This document shows, in pieces, positions 1-11,970 of a stretch of DNA of 64,000 bases. The notes beneath the pieces are model-generated. The model was not told the origin of the DNA. It did not search any database and saw nothing but the letters and a program-made list of their open reading frames with translations. Origin of the DNA: Ophioderma brevispina. Lineage: Eukaryota; Echinodermata; Ophiuroidea; Amphilepidida; Ophiodermatidae. The DNA lies in the NCBI GenBank assembly GCA_023653785.1, contig JAMKCH010056823.1, forward strand, positions 186,001 to 250,000. Reading direction: 5' to 3'. The number at the start of each line of letters is the position of its first letter. The first letter of the stretch is position 1. The position numbers and the translations under genes are program-made.

Positions 1-1799
1 ACCCCCACCCAGCCTGTTACTCTACTGCATCTTGTGCCAGTAAATTATGTTGAAGAATGCCTATTACGTGAACATAGTTATTCTTCCGTCTTCTTGACAA
101 GTGTGTTTATAATAAGAGACAACGTGCGGTCCAAGGAACTTCAAGGTAGACAGGATTATCACATGCGCCAGAGGTGTTTCCCAGATCATGTTACGTCATC
201 AGCAAGTCACGCTTTTGTGTCTGCTAAGGTCATGATTTCTTAGGGCGCAATTCCCAAGCTAATTGGAAGTGCCGAATCTTGGCGAAGTTTACCGAAAGTT
301 GGGGAGAAGTTTTGTTGCGTTTTTTGATACGGGCCTGTTTTCAATAACCACGAGTCAATCCGATGGTTCATTTCACCATTTCACTCCGCTGATGGGACGA
401 GGTGGAAGTACGCACACGATTGGTTCCATGGCCTTGCTATAACATGCGATTTGATTGATACCACCGTTCAATCACCAGAGATATTGGGCCAAAACATTTT
501 CAATGTCTAGGTTTGTATTTGTATTAAATTTTCGTATATTCCTGTAATATTTTTGAAAGATTATGGAAAAAAATGCCGTAACTTTTGGAAAACTGAGAAA
601 ATAAGGGCTATCCCTTTCCAATAGCAGTATTTGGCAACATCTGTATATTTGATGTGTTTAAAAAAGGACATTTTACATTTAATATCAACCATCAAACGAC
701 TTTAAGCGTGCTAGTTTAAGACATATCTATCTGATTACTCTATTTCAAACAATTTCAAAGAACCACGCGAAATCCAACAAAAATTAGCTTGACCAAATCT
801 ATTTTACACTTTTTTTCATAGCGGGATTTCCCGGAAAAATCAGTGATTTCTGAAAAGAAAAATAAGCGTTTTTTGTGTGACCTGCACTTTTGACTGATTT
901 TTTAAGCTGACGCTGTTGGTTCATTCATCCGGTTGCGTAGATACCTGTAGGTGAAAGATGAGTGGGATTTGACAGGAAGAGCCACGATGCCCCCCCGCCG
1001 GTAAAGGTAATGGGAAGTTAATTTTTGGCAGGCATTTTGCATTTTGAACTGCAATCTTGGATTTGTGGGCGATAGTCGAGTGGCTGCTCGGGCCAATTTC
1101 AAAGGGGTAGGAAAATAGAATCACTGAGAGATACTATGACAGGAAGAACTGAAAGCGAGTATCAATCCAGTTAATGTCATTTTGCTTGTAGGCGGCAATT
1201 TTAGATTTTGGCGGCAATTTAGAATTTGGGGCAAAATTCTGGGTGGCCCCAAAGCTTATTTCAAAGAGCATGGATTCAAGAAGACAAACCCACTTAGAAA
1301 ATATTGACTGGATAAAAATGGCTGGACCCTGTCTACAAAGGGCAATGATGTAAAATGCACTTTCGTTCCCACGTAACAAACGTGTGCGCATGAAATTGTG
1401 GGGAAGAGTTGGGGTAAATTGAAACCAAGAAGACACATAAACAAAATTGAATTAGATGTTAATGTCTGTATATTTTAGCTTCGAGTGCATTGGCCAAACA
1501 GCAAAGCACGCGCGCTCAGTTTGACGACGAATAATGGCACAAGCCCCGCAGGACCGCGTGAAATGAATCGATCCAATATCGCGCGTAAACGTTCTGAGCA
1601 CCCGCGTACGCTCATTAACTTACGAACCGTGCAATGACAAATATCAATGCATGATTTTTGTCCAATCAATATGCTTCCCTTATAATAAACGTTTATGAAT
1701 ACAATTAAAAAAGAAATAAATAAATAGATAAAAAATAATAATAAGAGCTTATTATAACATAATAATGACTATTTTTTTCATTTTCTATCATTTTCTAGT
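1..1799. other. AT-rich intergenic DNA, no gene seen
   Basis: Short ORFs occur on both strands but none has recognisable domains. The only recognisable piece is a transposon-end fragment near 299-337 (listed separately). I see no RNA gene or long repeat here. Confidence 0.5.
299..337 (-). mobile_element. Fragment of the 25.9-kb foldback-element terminus
   Basis: The stretch containing GGGGAGAAGTTTTGTTGCG matches the reverse complement of the left terminal repeat of the element at 25925-26615, ending near a GATACGGGCCTGT version of that element's GATACGCCCTGT terminus. Only one end is recognisable, so this is a relic or solo terminus. Confidence 0.6.
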
Positions 1800-1800
1800 A

Positions 1801-1841
<41 letters not shown>
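1800..1841. repeat. (ATT)n microsatellite
   Basis: About 14 uninterrupted ATT repeats, followed by AT-rich sequence. Confidence 0.95.
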
Positions 1842-1842
<1 letters not shown>

Positions 1843-3132
1843 ATGATAATATTTTTTAACGTTGCTACTAATTTTTAAATTACATATTCGAGATAGATTT
1901 TTTTCGGCAGATTACATTAATATTCATTGATATTCAATATTAATTTATATTATTAATATGGTTGATTGGATTCACGTTGAACTTCGCGCATATTGGATCA
2001 TGATAATCTTATAACATCAATGTTATTATCTGAAGTGATCACTCCTGGTAGGGTACATTTCCGCAGGTAAGTTACACCATGAAGTCGTTATAATAACTTC
2101 ATGTTACACAGTAATAAATTATGTCATAAGAACGCAAGTGATGTAAGTAAATGTTAACATTTGAACACATGTGTCCATATTTTGATTATACATACGGTCT
2201 CTCATTACAAGTAGCTTCTGCTTTACATTTTTAATCAAAAAATATTTAAGATAATGGACAAATCATAACTTCGCCAAACAGAGAAAAAATCGCTCTCATG
2301 CTGAAACTAAAAGCAGAAATGTAGCGAGGATCAAATAATAACACGAAACGATGACCAGCGATGACGAATAATTTCATTTAATTGGATTGGAGGTGTGAAT
2401 AAATCAATGAATCAGGAGCATGAGGCTTGACCACCTTGGGCTGTTCCTGAGACGTCTTATGTTGTCACAGATCATATCATAAGACTAGATAGACGTACCT
2501 GAGTGTTCGGAAGCTTCGACACGAAAAGCTACGTTACTGACGAGAAGTGGAGAGCCGGATTTCCGCTTTCAAGAAGCATATGCTTAGACTCGAACAAAAT
2601 CATTTTATAAGCGGATTAGTAAAACAATATCGCGCTTCTTTAAATGTGTGTGATTATACAAGTTACTGTTCAGTTATCGAATTTGAGGCCATGTATGAAA
2701 AATTTCTGATTTCATTAGCCTAACGTGCCAATTATTCAAGCTGCTAATCATGGTCCAGGAACTGGATGTGGTATCCGTTTTTTTATTTAAAAATACAAGT
2801 ATACAAAATATAAAGATACTATTTTTTCAATATTACTGAATCCTAACCACATTACTTGAATAAAATAGTAAAGTTGTAAGAATATTAATCTAAACTTTGA
2901 TTAATGTGGTTGAGGTACTATTAAGACAAGACTGCGAAAGACTTAATTTTTCTCTCATTTCTGATACAATTGAAGTATTTATCTTCGTATTTTAAAAATG
3001 TTCTGTATTGTTTTGAATTGGTTGGAGTGAGGTACATAAATATTTGCTAATTCCCCACTCAATGTAAACGGTGGCACTTTTGTTACTATTTATCATTCTA
3101 TTCAAATCTGTTCTTTGAGAAGTTACTTCTTA
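1842..3132. other. AT-rich DNA, nothing recognisable
   Basis: No ORF above background, no RNA gene and no clear repeat. A small dyad (ATGAAGT/ACTTCAT around a 10-base spacer) lies at about 2078-2103. Confidence 0.4.
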
Positions 3133-3440
3133 AAGGAGGATGGCCCGATTTAAGTCTATAAATTGTTCATCTTGATTGAATGACTTTTACCCCAAAACCA
3201 CACCTGTAAAGTTTCTCGCCGATATTTCAACCCGTTTTGAAGTGAGAGCTAAAAACGTGATTTTTTAATCCCCATAGAGTATTGTGTAAAATTAATATTG
3301 GTCGACCAAAATTGTGCACATTTTCGCATAACATCCAAACAAAACATCCTTTAGCCCTAAGATTTCACAGGGTAAATGAGAAAAATAGTATAGCTTTCTT
3401 CTGATACCAAAATTTCGACCACTTTCGGTAAAATCTGGGT
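3133..3440 (-). repeat. Dispersed repeat R1, inverted copy
   Basis: The reverse complement of this stretch aligns along nearly its whole length with 9503-9812. Shared landmarks include TTGGTCGACC, CCCTGTGAAATCTTAGGGCT and AAATCGGG. No coding potential is visible. It may be an old nonautonomous element. Confidence 0.75.
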
Positions 3441-4888
3441 CCCCGGGGACGAGGCTATTAGCGATCGGGCCATGGACCTTTAAAAGGTTCACAAGTCCGG
3501 TCATTGAAAACCGGTTCTTATTTGTTGACAGGCTCACATTTATTATGTAGATAATCGTACAATAACCAATTCCGTCAAATTTATCTAGTCTGTCCGTTTT
3601 ATACCTTATCAAGACATCTGATTCTGTATGAATTTATTCTAATGGTCGCATATTTTAAGAAATTATAGAAATAGTTATACCGGTCGGTTTATAAATCATT
3701 TGCTTGAGGTGAGATTCAGCATACATAGAAAACTATCACGAGAAAATTTTTATGTGGATTTCTCAGCTCGATGCAAAACGTCTACCCTTGCAATGAAAAG
3801 ACTTAATTAAGGCTACGTCAACCGGAACATTTCGATTTGAGGTTGTGGCGAGTAAAATGTGGTTTGTTTGAGTGATTATCAATAATTGGTAAGACTAACT
3901 GCCCAATGCGACAGATTTCATTCAGTAAAATGAGCACACGTTCTCCCATTGGTGAATCACCTATTAGACACTTGTCAGCTTATGAAATGTCATTTATATT
4001 TAAGGGCATGGATTGCGATCTTTAAGTAGAGAGATTTCGCCCACAAAAAAGTTGATAACATGATATCTGTGTGTGTGTTTATATCCAGCTAGGAAAAAAA
4101 TCGTTTCAAACGCAAAACGTGCGTCCAAGTTGAACAATATTTTTGCTCACTTGTATTCACAGCAATAAATGGGTTTTTTTAATGATTTCCAAACATCACT
4201 AATCAATCCCGTATTAAACGGGATTGCAAGTAATGTTACCCAATTAATGCTCATTGAAGATTTTGCTGAGGATAAAAATTTCTCTAAATTTGCACTTGAT
4301 TGGTTGCAGAATACCTTCCAAAAACGACTCGAAAGATTATTGGACACAAGTAGAAAAGAAAACTTGCCTAATTTTGTCAGTCTTATAGAGAAGCATGCTT
4401 GGATTTCTTGTCGTGCACTACGGAAAATATTAAATCATCTTTTTATTAAATGAAGACCTGCTTATTCAGGAGTGGTTTAATACAATGGTAAGCATTCTGA
4501 ACATACAAAAAACAAAATAAAAAAAAATTTAAAAAAGGGCGCAATTTTCTGAAAATGTGTTAGTGTCTCTTCAACAAAAGGATGTAGAGTGCTTGGACTT
4601 TTGAGAAGTGCGATAACCTCTTATGATTGAATCATTGGGTGCCGTGGCAAATGGGAAGCCAGGTTTTGATGTTTTATTATTTTCCTGATAGCAGATGAAA
4701 ATATGTCATTTGCATAGATTTTACGATAGAGGCAAAGGCTGAGTGTTTTATGAGGCATAGAAGAGAGCGGTTATAAATAATTTTATACTGAGTACAATAA
4801 TTGTACAGATACCACTTATTCGATTGCTATCTTAGTAGATAGCATAAATCAATTCATTTTATTTAGTGTTAATTATTAAATAATCAAG
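3441..4888. other. Intergenic DNA with one unassigned 94-codon ORF
   Basis: The only notable ORF is plus strand 4169-4453, 94 codons, with a charged, helix-like middle (NFSKFALDWLQNTFQKRL). I do not recognise it. It has no visible splice or promoter context and could be chance or a relic exon. Confidence 0.3.
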
Positions 4889-4929
4889 CATTTATATGGC
4901 GCTCTACAAAGAACACAACGCCTTAAAGA
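4889..4929 (+). repeat. Short dispersed repeat (TTATATGGCGC... type)
   Basis: The block starting CATTTATATGGCGCTCTAC and continuing through AAGAACACAACGCCTTA recurs at 10368-10411 on the same strand, there preceded by (ATA)n. Such blocks commonly mark an end of a dispersed element. The rest of that element is not recognisable here. Confidence 0.6.
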
Positions 4930-5349
4930 AAACGTACAAATTTAGACGGAAACAAAGCAACTTTATATACATCTGTCTACATTACGCTTTCAGAGTCAAG
5001 AATTCCAATATTTTGAACATTGGCACGAACATTGGGTCATTTGATTGTGTTCAAGTTGAATTCAAAATAATCTTGAATTTCAAAATGGCTACCGAGTAAA
5101 ACCGTTTCACCCATCTGTTTGTGACTGCGAAAGACACAGTAAAGTACTATTTAAAGAGCGTTTCTCCTGCAAAAATAAGGTTTGAGATATGTCTTTGACA
5201 ATGTCTGGTATTCGTTTTGTTAACATGGTCACAATTCAATATGGCAGTTAATGTGACTGCCCTAAAAGATCTTTAAAAATGCAAATTGCTTTACGTATGA
5301 ATGACGACATATTTCATCCAAAAATTATGATAAAATAAAACATGAAATG

Positions 5350-5835
5350 GAGAGCGTGGCCTAGCGGTTAGGGTGCTTGCCTCTGGCGCAAATTTACCAT
5401 AAAAATTCCCGGGTTCGAATCCCGGTGGGGTTGTGGCACTTGCTGGGATTTTTTCGGGTACTATCAATTCTGGATTTGATCTGTATACCAGCTATTGATT
5501 AAATACAGAATACCGCTCTCCTCCATGGTTCACTTGGAATTGGGCAAATGGATCATGAAAGCATCCCGTCCTTCGGAGGGGACGTTAAGCCGTCGGTCCC
5601 GTGTACAGAGAGTCACAACTGTACATGTACATCGCAGTCAGTGTCGAATAAGAGTACGGTATAAACCCCTGACTGTTCCCAATCCGCCCCAGCCTCAAAT
5701 AGCGGGTCATGTTAGGAGCGTCCGTATCATGGATACACGCGGCCCCGGATCAGCACACTAGCTGAACAAATCCTGACACCACCACAAAGCCATTACCAAT
5801 GACGTGTGGATACGAGCACACAAACAAACATAAAA
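5350..5835 (+). mobile_element. tRNA-derived SINE
   Basis: The 5' part is a tRNA-like pol III promoter: an A box around TGGCCTAGCGGTTAGGG (5357-5373) and a strong B box GGGTTCGAATCCC (5411-5423). The would-be acceptor arms do not pair, so this is not a functional tRNA gene. A body of about 400 bp follows. It holds a GC-rich central block around CTTCGGAGGGGACGTTAAGC (5571-5590) continuing to GTGT, which resembles the conserved central domain of a widespread metazoan SINE superfamily; I recall this and have not searched it. The 3' end is placed where the next inverted-repeat element begins, with an A-rich CACAAACAAACATAAAA end. The 88-codon ORF inside is incidental. Confidence 0.75.
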
Positions 5836-5837
5836 TA

Positions 5838-6065
5838 CGGGAATCCCAGGTGCCGGTATTCTACCGTTAAATAACAGCAACCGTAAAGATGAATTTACCG
5901 TTATGATTGAAGAGAAGGTTTGATGTTTTATCGATGTTTGTATGAAGAAAACACATATTTCGTGTTAAAGTCATTAAAATGCTCAAGACTCTCTTAAATA
6001 CAGTTAATTTACTTTCTACGATGCACCGTATTTTAACGGTAGAATACTGCCAGCTGGGATTCCGG
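5838..6065. mobile_element. Small inverted-repeat element (MITE-like)
   Basis: About 35-bp terminal inverted repeats: GGGAATCCCAGGTGCC followed by GGTATTCTACCGTTAAA on the left, mirrored by TTTAACGGTAGAATAC and CTGGGATTCC on the right. The interior of about 160 bp is AT-rich and non-coding. It abuts the SINE 3' end directly. Confidence 0.7.
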
Positions 6066-6584
6066 TATTCTACCTTTAAAAACGTTATTTTTTCTAACAG
6101 TGTGCTAAAATTTAATATGGATCCTTTTAAGATAAAAATGCCACATATCTGTGATATATTTAGTTATTTCATCCAATATTATGATAAAGGTATAAATTTA
6201 AATATGAGATACAAGTTTTGGTTGTTTTGTTAACTCGCTTGAAATTTAGATAGTGGCCACTTTCTAAGGTCTTTGAAATCTATAAATTGCCACGTATTCT
6301 GAATACATATATATTGGCCGCTATCTTTAATTTTAAGCAGTGTGTGGGTCGGCACTCTATCCACTGGACCACACTAAATAATTATATAAATACTTTATAA
6401 ATATGTCATCATTAAGAGTCCTCCATAGAAGCATTAATGGAGGAAACATCAATGACATACTGGGTCTACACTTGCCTGTCTCTCATGTTGGATCTCAGAT
6501 TGGTCTACACTAATGTCACTCATAATCATGATAATGCTATCGGGATATTGAAGTGATTTTCTACATCTGTCTGCTTTCCCGCCA
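6066..6584. other. AT-rich DNA with old repeat traces
   Basis: A phrase around ATTGGCCG near 6313-6320 recurs in variant form near 27.9 kb and 29.8 kb. No gene is seen. Confidence 0.35.
6344..6377 (-). repeat. Truncated tRNA-like head
   Basis: Reading the minus strand gives GTGGTCCAGTGGATAGAGTG, a good A-box/D-arm of a tRNA-derived SINE. No B box follows, so this is a fragment. Short-match artefact remains possible. Confidence 0.35.
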
Positions 6585-6775
6585 GAGATTTCCAAAAGAT
6601 AAACTGCAAATTGGCTGACAGGCGTAGTCCACTCAATCTATGAAAATACTATGGTCACTTGGACAAAATTGCTACAGAACTAGCAGTAAAAGATCTCCCA
6701 AACAACATATCAAAAAGGTAGAAAAAAGGAAGCCTGGCAAGACATGCTAATTTGCATTTATCCTACGTGGACGTA
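6585..6775 (-). repeat. Dispersed repeat R2, inverted copy
   Basis: The reverse complement matches about 9855-10000, including CTTCCTTTTTTCTACCTTTT and GATATGTTGTTTGGGAG. In the 9-10 kb region R2 directly follows R1, whereas here R1 and R2 are about 3 kb apart. Confidence 0.7.
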
Positions 6776-7923
6776 TCGCTCATATTTCGACAAAGTTATA
6801 TAGCTCATAAATGCATGTTTAGGGAGATGTTTCGATTTCTGTTAGTATTTTAACATGTTTTGCATGGCTATGCCTGCAAGATGTGTAGCACTTGCAATTG
6901 ATATGTGGTAAATGATGGTCATTAATCAAGATGGTCGCAGTTTTCCCGCCAAAATTCATTTTGCATTCAAGATGATTTGTCAGATAACAATCGGGATGAG
7001 AAGATCTTTATTTAGCAAATTATTATCAGCGAGTATTAATTCAAACACAATGGGTCAACTAGAGCCGGGGGGCACTCCCTATGTGAAGTGATGGGTATAT
7101 GGTGCCTCGCCAGTTGAAAATAGTGTCGCTTTGAGATAAAATGCACCAACTAATACGGGGGTCATTCGTTTCCAAGCTGAATACAATGGGCCATCCAGTA
7201 TATTGAACTGTAATAAGGTGTCACTGAAGGTAAAATAGAAGTGGCCTATTTTCCGACTTCAAATTGCCATGAAATCTAAAATTGCTGGCCATGTGATGAA
7301 ATATAAAATTGTTAAAAATGTACCGTATGAAATGAGTGAAAGGCCGCGAAAATTTTGTAATTTGGGTTTTCAAATTGTTTATCAAAGTGGAAAATTTTTA
7401 ATGCCAAACTTTGAAAAAAGTGGAATAGCGCGAAATAAGAGAGTATGTGAACATTTTTTAACGGGGTCTCGGATAATAGTCGGGTAAGAGGTAGGAAGCA
7501 GCACAAAAAGCCGGGAACAAAAATGGGTCATCATTCTATCTACCGCCACCAAAGTCAGCATCTCACTAGACCTTGACTACGCAGTTCTAACAGGGGATGT
7601 GATACGTGCTGCATAAGATCTACTATAAAGCATCAATCGAGAATGCTAACCGATAAAGTCGGCCTACATCTATATAAATGCCAAAGATACGGAATGGAAT
7701 ACATGACCGCACTAGGATCTGAACTACATACGTCGGCTAATGCAAGACAACGTTAAGTGCTCATGTTGTTGTCGAAATTGAGTTTTTGTGAATTTTTTGA
7801 ATAGAGGAATTATTCGCGCATATTTTAAACTATGTGTGAAGAAATGGAAGTGGATAAAAAAGTTTTTAATTAGAAAAGATGAAAACGTAAGTGCAATTCC
7901 CTTTTTCCGCTTAATAATTCTAA
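6776..7923. other. Intergenic DNA, no gene seen
   Basis: Includes a GC-rich GCCGGGGGGCACTC phrase near 7064 and several short ORFs with no recognisable domains (for example 7269-7487 and 7724-7966). Confidence 0.4.
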
Positions 7924-8336
7924 GACTAACGTAAGTGGCACTTAACGTTGGGTCTGCATTGAGCAATTTTGGGGCCCCTTTTCAGTGCAATCCAACGTAG
8001 TTCAGCACTTTACGAATTTGGTCTTGCATTAAGCATATTTGCCCCTTTTCAGTGCAAGACCAACGTAAGTGCCACTTACGTTGGTCTTGCATTAAACATT
8101 TTTTCAGATTGCGATGATAGACCAAGTGGCACTTACGTTGTCTTGCATTAAGACATTCTTCAACCTTTTACAGTGCAGACCAACGTAAGTGCACTTACGA
8201 TTGTGTCTTGCATTATTAAGCATTTGGAACTTTTTCAGTGGCAGACCAACGTAAGTGCACTACACGTTGGTCTATGCAATTAAGAAATTTTTTCATGTGC
8301 CGAACCCACGTAGTGCACTTACGTTGGTTTGCACTA
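7924..8336. repeat. ~62-bp tandem array with a CAACGTAAGTG/CACTTACGTTG dyad
   Basis: About six degenerate units. Each has a T-rich spacer (TCTTGCATTAAGCATTTTT type), CTTTTCAGTGCA, then a near-perfect dyad made of CAACGTAAGTG and its mirror CACTTACGTTG. Copies differ by small indels. Single strands could form a ~12-bp-stem hairpin in every unit. No ORF spans it. Confidence 0.85.
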
Positions 8337-9502
8337 ACTAGAATACTGATTTCACTACGTTCTCTTCTATTTTGTAAATAAATATTTAATTACTTTTTGT
8401 CAAGTAAAAATTATTAATTATATTATTTTTTGCTTTTTTTAAGTTTTTTATTTTTTTCTACTTTATTACATGCTATAATTGTGGACACACCACCTATAGA
8501 ATCATAGAAACACAAAAATGGTCTTCCTGCAAAATTAGTAAACTGCCCTTACGTTGCTGAGACTTCAAGTACCTCGGGTCTATGTTGCCGACAGGAAGTG
8601 TTATGACGTCTCGTAGGCGTTAAATGTCAGAATACCTTTAAACCCAAACAAATGATCCTTGGTGCACAGTGATCTAATTTTAATGATTTGTAATTGGTTC
8701 AAGAATTTGGTATGTTCCACAGCGACGGGGCTTTCCCTCGAGACACTAATGTTTCCAAATAATAAATCCGTATATACCACCACAATATACCAACATCAGT
8801 CTGTCGCTATGTCCTCATTAGGAGACCACAAATGGGAATCCCTTTTTGATCCAAAAACTGAAGCTCTTTGGCTTAAAACGCAGCAGACAATTAGCTATCC
8901 AGCTCCGGCGGCAATCAAAATATTAAATCCTGGTCACAGATGTAGAACTCAAATCTACCATTATTTGTAGATTAAACTAGCTATATATTATACTGTATAG
9001 CTCCGGAGCTCTGGTTTAGCCCCTGATTACACCTACTGGCCTCAGTCCTTCATTCACAAGTACTATTTAACCTCTCACAGCCAAACTCCCCTTTCTAACA
9101 ATAATCATTACATCATCATCATGCATAAACATAACCTGAATCACATCACTTTCCATATATAACTTTGTGGGGAAATTCCCTGATCTTACAATGTATTGAT
9201 CTCAAAACATAAACAAGTTGACTCAGTTTCTAAGTTAAGCATTCTTGGGTAATTCCCCACTTCCCTTATTGTGCAATCTAAACAGGTGCACTTGGCAAAA
9301 ACAAACTAGGGGTATTCCCCTTTCTCTCTTTTATAGTAAACAAAGTACTTTTCCCATGAGAAATCTTTTCTCAAATAAAATTGAGAAAATAATATTTTTA
9401 AAAGTTTAATCAGAAAATGGAGGCCATATAACACAAGAAAGACTGAAGAGTTAAGGGGGTTAAAGGGCCGTGACCAGATCAGTAATAGCATCGTCCCCAT
9501 AA
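8337..9502. other. Intergenic DNA; one unassigned ORF
   Basis: A plus-strand ORF of 103 codons (8659-8970) has no recognisable domain and no exon context. The rest is AT-rich and featureless. Confidence 0.35.
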
Positions 9503-9812
9503 TCCCAGATTTTACCGGAAGTGGTCAACATTTTGGTATCTGAAGAAAGCTACTATTTTTTTCACTTACCCTGTGAAATCTTAGGGCTAAAGGATATTTG
9601 GTTTGGAAGTTATGAGCGAAAATGTACCCCATTTTGGTCGACCGATATTAAATTTACACAGTAGTATATAGGGCTAAGAAAATCATGTTTTTAGCTCTCT
9701 CATGAAAACGGGTTGAAATATCGGCGCAAAACTTTACCGATGGGGTTTGGGGTGCAGGCCATTCTATCAAGATGAAAACTTTATATACTTAAATCGGGTC
9801 GTCCCCTTTTAA
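9503..9812 (+). repeat. Dispersed repeat R1, direct copy
   Basis: Counterpart of 3133-3440 in the opposite orientation. It is followed after about 45 bp by repeat R2. Confidence 0.75.
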
Positions 9813-9854
9813 TATGTTGTATAATAACCAAAATATAGGATAAAATGGCACATA

Positions 9855-10000
9855 GGTTTTATGCAAATTAGCGTTTCTTCATGCTTCCTTTTTTCTACCT
9901 TTTTGATATGTTGTTTGGGAGGGTTTGTACAGTAAGTTACAGCAAGAAAACCTGTAGCAATTTGTCCCAGGTCAAACCGTAGATTGAGGGGACTAGTGGT
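9855..10000 (+). repeat. Dispersed repeat R2, direct copy
   Basis: Counterpart of 6585-6775 in the opposite orientation. R1 plus R2 together may be one element, of which the copies at 3.1 and 6.6 kb are separated halves. Confidence 0.7.
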
Positions 10001-10339
10001 GCAAGTGCGTGCAATAGACAGTAAAACTTAAGCAGCGTTGTCTGATAATTGATGAAGGTGGCGAAATGTCACGATAAAAATGATGCTGTTAGGAATGTGG
10101 TTTCTTCAGCTGACTTTCGGTAGAAGATGTGTGTAGCAACCATTTATTCTGGCCTACAATTTGTAGGTATGAAAATCTTTGAAGACAGCCATATTGCTGC
10201 CATTCTGGATTGTGAGAAGATTTTCAAAATGTCAAATATAAGTTTAGAATGGTCACAGACATCTATGTTATCATTTAATGTACACGTTTGTTAACTTCTT
10301 TTCTTTTATAGGAAACCTTTGTATCAATCTTACCGACAT

Positions 10340-10411
10340 TAATAATAGTAATAATAATAATAAATTGCATTTATATGGCGCCGCTCTACAAAGAACACAA
10401 CGCCTTAGAGC
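10340..10411 (+). repeat. (ATA)n plus TTATATGGCGC repeat end
   Basis: A short ATA microsatellite followed by the same TATATGGCGC...CAAAGAACACAACGCC block as at 4889. Confidence 0.6.
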
Positions 10412-10519
10412 AAATACAATAATAAACATGTAATGCAAGTAATGCATAACACAGATTACTAACAAATTCAAATTAGCAAAATTGTAATATTGGGAAATAA
10501 GTGTTTTTACAGAAGCCAC

Positions 10520-10877
10520 TTAAAGGTGCAACGAGAGATTTCACATATCAGGTGTCCCCCCAAAAAATGGAAGTACAGATTTCTGCCCTCATGTAAAGCT
10601 TTCCATCAAGAATATCCCAATCTGAAAGGATTAAGCTGAGAAATGTTTCTTTAGTACAAAAATTGTGAAATTTCTAATTTCGTATAGGAGCAAATACAAA
10701 ATTCAGCCTATGTTTTCTATTGAAATATAAGCAAACCAAAATCACCTTTTTTTCTCTCTTTTAAGACATTTCTGTAGCCAAATATAAGGTAAGAAATCTA
10801 TTGAGTGTCTAATCTATATGAAATTACTATTATAACACAATATTTAGGTGCCTCAAAATCTCTCGTTGCACCTTTAA
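10520..10877. mobile_element. MITE with 19-bp TIRs and TTAA ends, copy 1
   Basis: Bounded by TTAA on both sides. Inside are terminal inverted repeats AGGTGCAACGAGAGATTT and AAATCTCTCGTTGCACCT. Length is about 358 bp with no coding sequence. A second copy, inverted relative to this one, is at 30296-30651 and shares internal sequence such as TTTCTATTGAAATATAAGCA. TTAA target duplications are typical of the piggyBac superfamily. Because TTAA is palindromic, it could equally be the outer part of the TIR. Confidence 0.88.
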
Positions 10878-11970
10878 AGACAATGGTGGAGGGTGCTCTC
10901 TGATGTCAACAGGAATGATATTGAATTGAATGTCACAAAATCTACGCCCTCTTGAGTCAATTCAGTAAAATGCACGTAATGTGATCATGGTTGTCCTGAC
11001 TAGGGGCCTATAGTAGAAAAGTGCATGTATTTGTTTTAAAGTGTATTTGTATGTAGATGCATCTGATGAGTTTGCACTACATTCGTATAATTCAAATTAA
11101 GTGCATGGGGGGGGGGGGGGGTCCCATGTGGACCCAGGACTTTCGTTTTTCGCGCGCCATGTTTTAACGCTAATTATTTTTACCCAAGATTTTTTTTTTT
11201 TTTTTTAATTTTGGGTATTTTGGTGGGAAAAATTCAAATCGATCATGGCGTTTTATACTAATAGCATAAAAAAGCACTTTGGAGGCGCTTCAAAATTTGT
11301 TTTGCCCATTGAATCGCAAGGATCGAGTAACTTTTTTGAATTCTTATTTAAGACAATGTAAATGTATTGATGTGCCTACAATATGAGATGGCATGACCCT
11401 TTGTCTCGGTAGGTAAGTTAATATTTAATATAACCAAAACTAGACTTTTTTAGAGTCCCCTCTTTCCTTAGGCATAATTTGCAGTATTTAAAATTTTTTA
11501 AAATATAATCAAGCATCTTAACAACGTGACGATCGATAGGACATGACTTTTTTACCATTTAGTTTTTTTCCTATAACAAACCAAAACCATCAGGTCGTAA
11601 GTGGTACAAACTATACAATTTTGGAATCACTTATGACTGTGACCCCTGTGTAACCCTTAAATTGGTCCCTATTGAAAAAGTGGCACCACAATTGTACATT
11701 GAGATAGAGCTATAGAGGTTCCACACTCACTACCAAAGGTGTCAAACCCTAGATGTTGGCGGGTATTAAAGGAACCCTATTATAGGGACCCTATGAAGCT
11801 CTATGATTTTCTACTCCTGCTCTATGTGGCGATTGACTGAATATGGTTGGAGTTATGCCCAAAATTACCGGGAACCAACCCAGGAGTTAAAGGCACCAAA
11901 CTCTATTGACTTTATACTGTTTGGCAGACGTGCACTCCCTAGTTCTTCTCCGCATTGACTAATTTATTCT
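10878..11970. other. Intergenic DNA with homopolymers
   Basis: Contains a poly-G run (about 11106-11121), a poly-T run (about 11190) and a partial match at 11608-11670 to the 22.5-kb palindrome (GTACAAACTATAC...GACCCCTGTGTAA). No gene is seen. Confidence 0.45.

Noticed and set aside
2074..2106. loxP-like recombinase site (ATGAAGT/ACTTCAT around a spacer)
   Set aside because: Arms are only about 7-8 bp and there is no recombinase context; chance in AT-rich DNA.
4169..4453. 94-codon ORF as a confident gene
   Set aside because: Reasonable composition but no domain, splice or promoter evidence; kept only as an unassigned ORF within an intergenic entry.
5350..5430. Functional tRNA gene
   Set aside because: Good A and B boxes but acceptor stems do not pair, and a SINE body follows.
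7924..8336. CRISPR-like array
   Set aside because: Units are contiguous degenerate 62-bp repeats without unique spacers, in eukaryotic DNA.
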